From the NCBI GenBank assembly GCA_002840125.1, contig PGZF01000001.1, forward strand, positions 811,237 to 875,236: a stretch of 64,000 bases of DNA, given 5' to 3'. This document shows, one piece after another, positions 9,289 to 17,335 of the stretch. How positions within the stretch are numbered: the stretch's first letter is position 1; each line of letters starts with the position of its first letter. Under the pieces are notes generated by a model that saw nothing but the letters and a program-made list of their open reading frames with translations, did no database searches and was not told the DNA's origin. The stretch comes from Gammaproteobacteria bacterium HGW-Gammaproteobacteria-15 (lineage in GTDB: Bacteria > Pseudomonadota > Gammaproteobacteria > Enterobacterales > Alteromonadaceae). A program made the translations under genes and the position numbers.

Positions 9289-11136
9289 ATGAAAACCGCC
9301 TTTACCCGCAAAGCCTTGTTGCCACTTGCCATAACTGCTGCTTTACTGGCAGGCTGTGGCCCGCAGCAAAGCCAAAACCCACAGCAAAGCAATGCACCGG
9401 CAACAGTGGTAACCCAGTCTGAATCCGATAAGGCTAATGCCTTGTTTGAACAAATATTTATGGACGAAGTGCGCCGTGATCCGATCCGACAAACCCGACT
9501 GGGCATTAAAGATGACTATGATAAATGGCAGAACTTATCCGACGCCCACTTCGACGCAGATATAGCCCTTACCCAGCAGCATTTAACCATGTTAAAGGCC
9601 GTTGATGTCAGCAAACTGGACGACAATACCCGGATCAGCTACCTGTTGATGCAACAAAACCTGCAGCAAACCCTGGACGAAGCCAAATGGCGGCTGTACA
9701 GCTACCCGGTTAACCAGATGTTTGGTATCCACTCGCAGGTGCCGTCAACGTTGATCAATCAACACAGCATTAGCAGTGAAAGCGACGCTAAAGCCTATAT
9801 TGCCCGGTTAAATGCCGTCCCTGCGTTGTTTAATCAGCTGCAGGAGCAACTGCAAAAGCGCGCTGAGCTTGGCATTATTCCGCCTAAATTTGTGTTCCCG
9901 TTGGTGCTGTCAGCCAGTGAAAATGTGATTAAAGGCGCCCCGTTTGATACCGGCGCCGACAGTACCTTACTGGCCGATTTCAGTAAAAAGGTCAGCCAGC
10001 TTAACATTGATGATCACAGCAAAAAATTGTTGCTGGATGAGGCCAAAGTAGCGCTGTTAACCAGTGTTAAACCGGCCTATATCAGCTTAATCCGCTATTT
10101 AAATACGCTGGAGCAACAAGCCGATACCGTTGACGGTGTATGGCGTTTTAAAGATGGCGCAGCATTTTACAATGATGAGCTAAAGCGCATTACCACTACC
10201 GATTTAACAGCCGATGAAATACACCAGATTGGCCTGGATGAAGTAGCCCGTATCCATGCAGAAATGCAGGCTATTATGCAAAAAACCAGCTTTGACGGTG
10301 ACTTAAAAGCCTTTTTCCAGTTTATGCAAACCGATCCGCAATTTTATTACCCGGATACCGAAGCAGGCAAAGCCGCCTACCTGGCTGACGCTACTGCAGT
10401 TATTGATAATATGCGCACCCGGCTGGACGAGCTGTTTTTAGTAAAACCCAAAGCCGATATGATTGTAAAAGCAGTAGAGGCATTTCGTGAGCAAACTGCC
10501 GGTAAAGCGTTTTACCAGCGCCCGTCGATGGACGGCAGCCGCCCCGGCATTTACTACGCCAACCTGTACCGCATGAGCGATATGCCTAAATACGAGTTGG
10601 AAGCACTGGCTTATCATGAAGGTATCCCGGGCCACCATATGCAACTGGCTATAGCGCAAGAGCTGGAAGACATGCCTAAGTTCCGCCGTTTTGGCAGCTA
10701 CACCGCCTACATTGAAGGCTGGGGTTTATATACCGAGTTACTACCAAAAGAAATTGGCCTGTATCAGGACCCCTACTCAGATTTTGGCCGTTTAGCCATG
10801 GAACTGTGGCGCGCCTGCCGCTTAGTGGTAGATACCGGTATTCACGCCAAAAAGTGGAGCCGCGATCAGGCTATACAATACCTGCTGGATAACACACCCA
10901 ATACGCAAACCGCGGTAGAAAAAGCCATAGATCGTTATATCGTCATGCCCGCCCAGGCCACCGCCTACAAAATTGGTATGATCAAAATTGTCGAACTACG
11001 CGAAAAAGCGAAAACTGAGCTGGGCGATAAGTTTGATATCCGCCAGTTCCACGATGTAGTGCTGAAAAACGGCGCAGTACCGCTGGATGTATTAGAGCAA
11101 CTGGTAGACGAATATATTACTGCCAGCAAAGCCTGA
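9289..11136 (+). CDS. DUF885 family lipoprotein, putative zinc metallopeptidase
   Basis: A 615-residue protein with a lipoprotein signal (LAITAALLAGC, lipobox cysteine near residue 23) followed by a Gln/Asn-rich linker. The DUF885 body carries the zinc signature YHEGIPGHHMQLA (about residue 440) and a downstream glutamate in YIEGWGLY. These features relate it to M32-like carboxypeptidases and HEGxPGHH peptidases. It is likely anchored to the outer or inner membrane facing the periplasm; the substrate is unknown. An AAGACAGGAA ribosome site precedes the ATG. A strong terminator follows at 11162. Confidence 0.88.
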   Translation: MKTAFTRKALLPLAITAALLAGCGPQQSQNPQQSNAPATVVTQSESDKANALFEQIFMDEVRRDPIRQTRLGIKDDYDKWQNLSDAHFDADIALTQQHLTMLKAVDVSKLDDNTRISYLLMQQNLQQTLDEAKWRLYSYPVNQMFGIHSQVPSTLINQHSISSESDAKAYIARLNAVPALFNQLQEQLQKRAELGIIPPKFVFPLVLSASENVIKGAPFDTGADSTLLADFSKKVSQLNIDDHSKKLLLDEAKVALLTSVKPAYISLIRYLNTLEQQADTVDGVWRFKDGAAFYNDELKRITTTDLTADEIHQIGLDEVARIHAEMQAIMQKTSFDGDLKAFFQFMQTDPQFYYPDTEAGKAAYLADATAVIDNMRTRLDELFLVKPKADMIVKAVEAFREQTAGKAFYQRPSMDGSRPGIYYANLYRMSDMPKYELEALAYHEGIPGHHMQLAIAQELEDMPKFRRFGSYTAYIEGWGLYTELLPKEIGLYQDPYSDFGRLAMELWRACRLVVDTGIHAKKWSRDQAIQYLLDNTPNTQTAVEKAIDRYIVMPAQATAYKIGMIKIVELREKAKTELGDKFDIRQFHDVVLKNGAVPLDVLEQLVDEYITASKA

Positions 11137-11161
11137 TAGCACCTGGCTGCCTCACAATCCC

Positions 11162-11193
11162 AAGCCGGTCAGTTGACCGGCTTATTATTTTTT
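11162..11193 (+). terminator. Rho-independent terminator after the DUF885 gene
   Basis: A perfect 10-bp stem (AAGCCGGTCA / TGACCGGCTT) with a 2-base loop is followed by ATTATTTTTT. It ends the single-gene DUF885 transcript. Confidence 0.88.
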
Positions 11194-11495
11194 AAGCGCT
11201 GAACTATTCATTTTAAATACCCGTAAAGTTTGCACACCAGGCTATAAAATATGCTCTTTACCCTCCTGCCACAGCGTAACCAAAGCGGATAATGTGTACC
11301 AAATGCAGTTAATGCTCCCCTGGCAGTAGTAACGGCAAAACCCCGCTGCGAGAGACTGCACAGAGCAATACTGCAGCTAGCTGAATGGCTTGGCAATACC
11401 TCTTTAATACAAACGGCATAGATAGTGCTTACTTTAAACAGAGCAAAGAGAGTCGGGCAAGCAAAGCATCTGACTTACTATCTAAGGAGCCTGTT
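11194..11495. other. Gene-poor spacer
   Basis: About 300 bp between the DUF885 terminator and the Pmp3-like gene. Short frames are present in both directions, but none has a convincing start, ribosome site or recognisable protein. I saw no palindrome or RNA structure beyond the upstream terminator. It presumably holds the promoter of the following small genes. Confidence 0.5.
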
Positions 11496-11669
11496 ATGGC
11501 AGTTACCGCAACCGATCCTATTAAAATCCTTTTCGCAATAATTTTGCCACCACTGGGGGTATTTCTTGAAGTTGGCCTTAAAGGTCATTTCTGGCTTAGC
11601 ATTTTGCTAACGCTGTTTGGCTTTATACCCGGCATTATTCACGCGCTGTATGTGATTCTAAAACACTAG
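11496..11669 (+). CDS. Pmp3/YqaE family small membrane protein
   Basis: A 57-residue protein with two hydrophobic helices separated by a short loop. The IILPPLGVFLEVGLKG and ILLTLFGFIPGIIHALYVI segments are the hallmark of the Pmp3/YqaE family (UPF0057), which is associated with membrane potential and stress. A longer in-frame extension to 11385 exists, but TAAGGAG sits 9 bp before the ATG at 11496, which decides the start. It stands alone between the DUF885 gene and a PNPOx-like stress protein. Confidence 0.9.
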   Translation: MAVTATDPIKILFAIILPPLGVFLEVGLKGHFWLSILLTLFGFIPGIIHALYVILKH

Positions 11670-11714
11670 CACCTGTTGAAAATTATCTATTCTGTTAAAT
11701 AAACCGGAGGAGTT

Positions 11715-12203
11715 ATGTCAAGCCCCGAGCACAAGCAAAAAATCTGGCAGCTTATCAAACAGATTAAAACCGCAATGCTGACAACCCGCCACGGCGATGA
11801 ACTACGATCCCGCCCTATGGTGTTAGTGCAGGATGAATACGACGGTACCCTGTGGTTTTATACCGATTTAGCCACAGAAAAAGTGCTGGAAATAGAGCGT
11901 GACCACGATGTCTGCTTAACTTTCGCCGATCCAGACAATCAGGTGTATGTATCGCTGACCGGCGTCGGCCGCGCTATCCGCGACAAAACGCTGATCAATA
12001 GATACTGGAACCCGTTTGTGGCAGCCTGGTTTCCTGACGGCAAAGATTCACCCAATGTCGGTATGCTGGAAATCAAAGTGCAAAAAGGCGAGCATTGGGA
12101 CAGCGACAGCAGCGCTATGGTAAAAATGTTTAAAACAGCGCAGGCTAAGGTGAAAGGTAAGCAGCCAGACCTTGGCGAGCACGAGAAATTTGGCACAAAA
12201 TAG
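11715..12203 (+). CDS. PNPOx-like flavin-binding stress protein (general stress protein 26 type)
   Basis: A 162-residue protein with the split-barrel FMN-binding fold of the pyridoxamine 5'-phosphate oxidase-like superfamily. AMLTTRHGDELRSRPM, LWFYTDLATEKVLEIERD and VCLTFADPDNQVYVSLTG match the general-stress-protein-26 group. A CCGGAGGAG ribosome site is well placed. The group binds FMN or FAD; the physiological reaction is unknown. The position next to the Pmp3-like gene suggests a stress setting, which is inference only. Confidence 0.85.
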   Translation: MSSPEHKQKIWQLIKQIKTAMLTTRHGDELRSRPMVLVQDEYDGTLWFYTDLATEKVLEIERDHDVCLTFADPDNQVYVSLTGVGRAIRDKTLINRYWNPFVAAWFPDGKDSPNVGMLEIKVQKGEHWDSDSSAMVKMFKTAQAKVKGKQPDLGEHEKFGTK

Positions 12204-12263
12204 TAGCCTGTTTAACTACAGCTAAATAGCCGCAAAGCATACTTCAAGCCGCCGCTGGCCGGG

Positions 12264-12803
12264 CTAAAACCCCGAGCCAGGCTGTTTAAGAAACTCAATT
12301 TCCTCAGCTGTCGAGGTACGGCCTAAAACGGCATTGCGATGCGGATAACGGCCAAAGCGGTCAATAATCACTTTGTGTTTAAGCTCAAACTGATAATTTT
12401 CCGCCGGGGTAAATTGCTTAAACAGCGCTTCGGCTTGCTGGTGAATAAGCCGCGATTCGCTGTGCATATAGGGCATTAATAAAAAGTTACGCTCATCAGC
12501 ATTAAGCTGCTCCAACACACCGGCCGCCACGGCTTCCTGAGCTAACACCAGCGCCATAGCATCCTGTGCAAAAGCATTTGCGGAATTACGGTAGATATTG
12601 CGCGAAAACTGGTCCAACACAATAATTTCTGCCAAGCGCCCGGCAGCACTTACGCGCCAGCCAAATAACTCACCCGCAGCCGATTGTTGCAACAGTGGTA
12701 AAAAACGCTGTTTAATCAGCGCGTCAAAACCAGGTTCTGACACCCACCATTGCTTAGGCTCTAATTCTTTAAACCAAAAATTTAGTACATCTTTAAACAT
12801 CAT
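12264..12803 (-). CDS. DUF924 family protein
   Basis: A 179-residue DUF924 (COG3803) protein with the characteristic VLNFWFKELEPKQWW start, LAEIIVLDQFSRNIYR, LLMPYMHSES and IIDRFGRYPHRNAVLGR. The fold is an all-helical TPR-like bundle; its function is unknown. An AGAGG ribosome site lies just upstream of the first ATG. It is monocistronic and convergent with the PNPOx-like gene. Confidence 0.88.
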   Translation of the reverse strand: MMFKDVLNFWFKELEPKQWWVSEPGFDALIKQRFLPLLQQSAAGELFGWRVSAAGRLAEIIVLDQFSRNIYRNSANAFAQDAMALVLAQEAVAAGVLEQLNADERNFLLMPYMHSESRLIHQQAEALFKQFTPAENYQFELKHKVIIDRFGRYPHRNAVLGRTSTAEEIEFLKQPGSGF

Positions 12804-12936
12804 GGCCTCTTTGGTGTGTCCTTTGCCGATTACGATGCCTGACTATAGAAGGAATCGATTGCTCATGGGTAACTTGGGCGCATAACTCTCAAGCGAAAGT
12901 GCAGTCTTAATTGACACTCTGGTGTTGAACCACCTG

Positions 12937-13245
12937 TCAGGCGTTAAACACTGGCCTGAAGAACGTACGCTCATAACTAATAATACATTGCGTTTCTTCA
13001 GCGTACTTAAACGCCGCTATGCAGGCAGTGTCCTGCAGAGACTTTTCCCTATATTTTTCATACTCCGCCAGACTTGGGAAGGTAAACATAGCAAGTGCAA
13101 CGTTATTGGCACCTTCTGATGGCAGAAAATAACCATGGTGTTTACCACCGAACTTCTCAACAAGCGGGATCCACAGTTTGCCGTAGTGCTCAAACTCTTT
13201 AAGTTTGTATGGGTCAATGATATATCGGAGATAGCAGGTAACCAC
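12937..13245 (-). CDS. NIPSNAP family protein
   Basis: A 102-residue NIPSNAP protein (dimeric alpha-beta barrel fold). It begins at a GTG with AAGGAAAAG upstream. YLRYIIDPYKLKEFEHYGKL, a central glycine-histidine patch, and FTFPSLAEYEKYREK are typical. Function is unknown; many relatives are small monooxygenase-like proteins. A hairpin-forming sequence lies just beyond its stop, but without a U-tract. Confidence 0.85.
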   Translation of the reverse strand: MVTCYLRYIIDPYKLKEFEHYGKLWIPLVEKFGGKHHGYFLPSEGANNVALAMFTFPSLAEYEKYREKSLQDTACIAAFKYAEETQCIISYERTFFRPVFNA

Positions 13246-13604
13246 TTTACTTTTCCTTTGTGCCTGACAATTTATTCAACGGTTCTCAACCCGCAAGTTG
13301 CGTGTTGCAGATCCCGGAAGTTGTAAACTCAGTTCCACTCTAATGCGCTAATTGAATGTAAAGCAAGTATTTTAACCCGCTGACCTCGATGCCAGGCCTT
13401 ACCTTCGACACAACCTTAGCCAAAGATATATAACTGCGGATGCCATGAGCTGCGTAACAACAACTACTTTTTTGCTGGTGATAATTCAGGATAGCTGCAA
13501 CTAAACAGACAACAACTTATAGCCGTTTAGCAGCAACATGCCTGGCAGCCGGAATTACGCCACCAGCCAGCGGGGGCTTTGACGGCGTACGCAATGAAAC
13601 AGGA
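13246..13604. other. Spacer with no recognisable gene
   Basis: About 360 bp between two minus-strand genes. Short frames exist, but none has a credible ribosome site plus family similarity. I saw no tRNA-like fold, strong terminator or repeat. Confidence 0.45.
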
Positions 13605-14009
13605 TTATTCTGCCGGAATAGCGGCAGGGTCCATCCAGAACGGTTCCCAAATATGGCCATCCGGATCGGTTAAGGCGCGGCTGTACATAAAGCCTAAATC
13701 CTGTACGGGGTTAATATCTGCTGTCCCGCCCTCCTTTGCGGCATTATTTATTGCATCAACTGCTTCGCGGCTGTCGCACGACAATGCCAGTATTACCTCG
13801 CTTGAGGTTGTTGCAGGAATAGGCCGGTTGGTAAATTGGCGCCACTTGTCATGGGTTAACAGCATTACGTTTATTGCTTTGCTCCAAACCATACAGGCGG
13901 CGGTGTCGTCAGTAAAGTGCGGGTTGTTGGTAAAACCCAGTGCGGTATAAAAAGCCATTGAGGCTTTTAAGTCTTTTACCGGCAGGTTAACAAATATCAT
14001 GCGGCTCAT
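13605..14009 (-). CDS. VOC family protein (glyoxalase/bleomycin-resistance fold)
   Basis: A 134-residue single VOC-domain protein. It has FVNLPVKDLKASMAFYTALGF at the start and LYSRALTDPDGHIWEPFWMDP-like FMYSRALTDPDGHIWE near the end, where a metal-binding glutamate is expected. The conserved VOC proteins of this subgroup are often labelled glyoxalase/extradiol dioxygenase without a proven substrate. A GGAGAAAC ribosome site supports the start. It is a single-gene unit. Confidence 0.86.
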   Translation of the reverse strand: MSRMIFVNLPVKDLKASMAFYTALGFTNNPHFTDDTAACMVWSKAINVMLLTHDKWRQFTNRPIPATTSSEVILALSCDSREAVDAINNAAKEGGTADINPVQDLGFMYSRALTDPDGHIWEPFWMDPAAIPAE

Positions 14010-14204
14010 GCTGTTTCTCCGAATTGCAGTTGTGAATAGTCGTTATAGATAGTAGCTACCAATAATAACCAACAATGCAGCCTGGCGGGCTGTCTGCTTT
14101 TAGTCGGATAAGCACCGGCAACTTCGACAAGGTTAATCTATTTTTTATTTAAGCGCAGACAGCGCCGCAGTATCGGTTAATTCAGTAGCAAACAACACAA
14201 GCTG

Positions 14205-15623
14205 CTAAATTTTTGCAGCGGGCATTTCAAGTAGCATACGACCAAGTTCGATGAGAGCGTGTTTTCTGCTACCGACAACCGGGTGAGCAAAACTTAACCG
14301 CAGGTAGTGGTTAAAATCGCCACTATTGGAAAACATCACACCGGGTGTCAGTATTATGCCGCGCTCAAGGCACTGTAAATACAGCTGCTGGCAATTGATG
14401 CCGTCATTAAGTTGCAGCCACAGCGCCAGCCCGCCTAGCGGCGTGGTGTGCTGAATATTGCCTGCCCAATCGCGCTGCAAACAGTTAATTAACTGATCAC
14501 GCTGATGTTTCAGCTGCTGGCGGTATTGGTTGAGGTGCCTTTTGTAGTGGCCTTCAGCCATAAAGCTGGCAATACCCTGCTGCATAGCCTGGCTGCTGGC
14601 TAACTGGCTTACCAGCTTTAAACGTGCCACAGCCTTTGACCAGCGCCCGGCCGCAATCCAACCGATACGCAGATCGCGGGATAAGGACTTAGAAAACGAG
14701 CTGCACAGCATTACCCTGTCTTGTGTATCAAGCGATTTCAGCGGCTTGGGCCGGTAGTGAAACCCCAAATCGCCGTAGATATCGTCTTCAATCACGGCAA
14801 AATCGTGTTTATTGGCTAAGCTAAGCAGCCTGGCTTGCTGCGCAGCTGGCATACAGGCCCCGGTTGGCGTGGCAAAAGCAGGGGTAACCACACAGGCACT
14901 GATCTGCCACTTATCCAATGCCTGCTCCAGACTGTCAACATTCAGGCCCAACTGTGGCGAACTGGGTATTTCCAGTGCTTTAAGCTCAAGCTCCTGCAAC
15001 AGTTGCAGCACACCATAAAAAGCCGGGCTCTCTACTGCCACGGTATCTCCGGGCTGACAACTGGCTTTTAGTGCCAAAAATAACGCATGCTGGCAACCGG
15101 CTGTAATACACAGGTTTTGGGCACTTAACGCCAGGCCTGTGCTGCGGTAATGCTCTGTGATCTGTAGCCGCAGCTCATATAACCCCAGCGGTTCGTCGTA
15201 ATACATAGCTTTACTAAAAGATTGCCGGCGCAGTGCCCGGCCAATATGGCGCATTAATATTGTCAGGTGTGCGGGCTCAATCTGCGGGCCGCTTGGCAAT
15301 ATGTCAAAGGCGCCACTACGGTTCATAATGTCAAAAAATATATCCGGCACCGTTACTATATTGGGCGCAGGGATATGCTGGCTAAACTGCGGAATTTGCA
15401 CCGGCGCCAGCGCAAACTTAACAAAATACCCAGCCCGGCTTTTTGCTTCTATTACGCCCTGGGCTTCAAGTACATGCAAAGCATGCTGCACAGTAGCCAG
15501 CGAGCGCTGATAGTGGCGGCATAACCAACGCACCGACGGCAGCTTTTCCCCCGCTTGCCATTGCCTTGCATTAATTTGCTGCAGCAGCTCGCTTGCCAGT
15601 TGTTGGTACTTAAAACGGCTCAT
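14205..15623 (-). CDS. MocR/PdxR-type regulator (GntR HTH fused to aminotransferase domain)
   Basis: A 472-residue MocR-family transcription factor. The N-terminal GntR winged helix (about 1-70) contains KLPSVRWLCRHYQRSLATVQHAL. The large domain (about 100-470) has a type-I aminotransferase fold, with the PLP lysine expected in SSFSKSLSRDLRIGW. Such regulators sense PLP or amino acids. The ATG at 15623 is preferred over 15629 because GGGAG lies 7 bp before it. It is divergent from ccoG; paired TGTATCT repeats between the genes may be its operator. Its target genes are not evident from the context. Confidence 0.9.
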   Translation of the reverse strand: MSRFKYQQLASELLQQINARQWQAGEKLPSVRWLCRHYQRSLATVQHALHVLEAQGVIEAKSRAGYFVKFALAPVQIPQFSQHIPAPNIVTVPDIFFDIMNRSGAFDILPSGPQIEPAHLTILMRHIGRALRRQSFSKAMYYDEPLGLYELRLQITEHYRSTGLALSAQNLCITAGCQHALFLALKASCQPGDTVAVESPAFYGVLQLLQELELKALEIPSSPQLGLNVDSLEQALDKWQISACVVTPAFATPTGACMPAAQQARLLSLANKHDFAVIEDDIYGDLGFHYRPKPLKSLDTQDRVMLCSSFSKSLSRDLRIGWIAAGRWSKAVARLKLVSQLASSQAMQQGIASFMAEGHYKRHLNQYRQQLKHQRDQLINCLQRDWAGNIQHTTPLGGLALWLQLNDGINCQQLYLQCLERGIILTPGVMFSNSGDFNHYLRLSFAHPVVGSRKHALIELGRMLLEMPAAKI

Positions 15624-15644
15624 GGCCATGCTCCCTTCAAATGC

Positions 15645-15675
15645 TGTATCTATTTTATTTTATTTTTTTGTATCT
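15645..15675. promoter_or_regulatory. Candidate MocR operator: direct repeat TGTATCT x2
   Basis: Two identical 7-bp direct repeats, TGTATCT at 15645-15651 and 15669-15675, are separated by a pure A/T tract and sit between the MocR-type gene and ccoG. MocR-family regulators commonly bind direct repeats in divergent promoters. The 24-bp phase is just over two helical turns. The assignment rests on position and pattern only. Confidence 0.4.
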
Positions 15676-15757
15676 GCACCTTTTTTCTGCTGCTACTTAA
15701 AATGCGCCCGCAACTGGCTGCATCGGCCACTGCTGTTAATTCCTGCAGGTACTTGTT

Positions 15758-17134
15758 ATGGCGTATTCTTTACCTCCTGAAGATCTGATTATTTTTTCTA
15801 CCAAAGATAGCAGCGGAAAAATTTATATCCGTGAGCAAAGCGGCTTTTATCAGCGCATCCGCCGCGCGTTAAGCTGGCTGCTGATGGCACTGTTTATTGG
15901 TATCCCTTTTATTCAATACAACGGTGAGCAGGCATTCCGGATTAATGCCGGCCAACAAACCATTGAGTTATTTTCTATTATTTTATTTCCACAAGACTTC
16001 CTGATTGCTGCCTTGTTGTTTACGCTGGCAGCCTTTGTGCTGTTTTACGTAACCCGCCTGTACGGCCGGGTATGGTGCGGTTATACCTGCCCGCAAACGG
16101 TATGGACACTGATGTTTGTCTGGATAGAACGGCGCATAGAGGGCAGCCATAACCAAAGCCGGCAGTTGGATAACGCCCGGTTTAGCCTGAATAAACTGGC
16201 TAAAAAGCTGGCAAAACATTTAAGCTGGCTGGTGGTGTCAGTGGTTACCGCTTTAGTGTTTATGTCGTATTTTATTCCGCAGTCTGAACTGTACTCTACA
16301 TTCTTTGCACTGCAGGCTGCATGGCAGGTATACGCCTGGGTCGGTTTTTTCGCTTTGTGCACCTATTTTAATGCCGGGTTGATCCGGGAAAAAATGTGCC
16401 TGCACATGTGCCCCTACTCGCGGTTTCAATCGGCCATGTTTAATACTGCTACCAAACTGGTAAGCTACAACGCCGGACGCGGCGAAACACGTGGGCCGCG
16501 TAAGCGTGGTAGTGACAAACCGGCAAACTTAGGCGACTGCGTAGACTGTAACCTCTGTGTGCAGGTGTGCCCGGTAGGCATTGATATTCGCGATGGCATG
16601 CAATACGAGTGTATTAACTGTGGCCTGTGTATTGATGCCTGCGATCAAACCATGAGCCAGTTTGGCTATGCCAAAGGCCTGATTAACTATGCCGCAGAAC
16701 AAAGCACCGGAGCGAACCTCAGCGGACACCTGGCTTACGGCGTTACCATTTTAGTGACTCTAGTTGCCATTCTTGGCTGGGCTATGACCAGAACCAATAC
16801 CGAGCTAACCGTGTACCGTGAGCGCAATGCGTTGTACCGGGTAAATACGGATGGCGCCATTGAAAACACCTTTACATTAAACGTGATCAATAAAACCAAA
16901 ACAGCAAGGCAGTATCAGCTGCAGGTAGAAGGTATGGCATACAGCCAGCTAAACAGCGACGCCACGCTTAGCTTGCAAGCGGGCGAGCAGCGCCAGTTTG
17001 TGGTATCAATAAACACGATGGAAAAACCTGCTACATTATTCACGCCGTTCAAGTTTGTTCTGCTGGATATACAAAACGCAGAGCGCGTAACAGAGCTATC
17101 GCAGTTTTACAGTGGCACTATTGTTGCCAGGTAG
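15758..17134 (+). CDS. ccoG: CcoG, cytochrome c oxidase accessory protein (RdxA/FixG family)
   Basis: A 458-residue polytopic iron-sulphur protein. Hydrophobic helices surround an early cysteine motif (WCGYTCPQTVW) and MCLHMCPYSRFQ. Two 4Fe-4S ferredoxin clusters follow, CVDCNLCVQVCPVG and CINCGLCIDACDQ (about residues 265-310). A C-terminal IgG-like FixG domain completes it. CcoG takes part in copper delivery and assembly of the cbb3-type oxidase. It is usually near ccoNOPQ; here it is alone and divergent from a MocR regulator. Confidence 0.94.
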   Translation: MAYSLPPEDLIIFSTKDSSGKIYIREQSGFYQRIRRALSWLLMALFIGIPFIQYNGEQAFRINAGQQTIELFSIILFPQDFLIAALLFTLAAFVLFYVTRLYGRVWCGYTCPQTVWTLMFVWIERRIEGSHNQSRQLDNARFSLNKLAKKLAKHLSWLVVSVVTALVFMSYFIPQSELYSTFFALQAAWQVYAWVGFFALCTYFNAGLIREKMCLHMCPYSRFQSAMFNTATKLVSYNAGRGETRGPRKRGSDKPANLGDCVDCNLCVQVCPVGIDIRDGMQYECINCGLCIDACDQTMSQFGYAKGLINYAAEQSTGANLSGHLAYGVTILVTLVAILGWAMTRTNTELTVYRERNALYRVNTDGAIENTFTLNVINKTKTARQYQLQVEGMAYSQLNSDATLSLQAGEQRQFVVSINTMEKPATLFTPFKFVLLDIQNAERVTELSQFYSGTIVAR

Positions 17135-17335
17135 TGCTGGCAACAATATTTACTGCTTCTATTTGCCCAACTTATATACATTTTTATACACTGTTTAAAA
17201 CAGTTTTCACTTTACTATTGTCCCGATACCGGTATTTGTTTACGCTAGGCTGTCATTTAACAGGACGTTAATAGCCAATGCGTATTTTCCGCTGTGCAAA
17301 CATGCGGGTTTCAAGCCTAATTTAGTGGACAATTC

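Noticed and set aside
11208-11396. 62-residue minus-strand frame before the Pmp3-like gene
   Set aside because: No ribosome site, odd composition and overlap with the likely promoter region of the plus-strand genes.
12264-14009. Run of small unrelated genes (DUF924, NIPSNAP, VOC) resembling an integron cassette array; an attC-like stretch near 12880-12950
   Set aside because: The ends do not pair as attC arms should, no second similar site was found between the genes, and no integrase is present.
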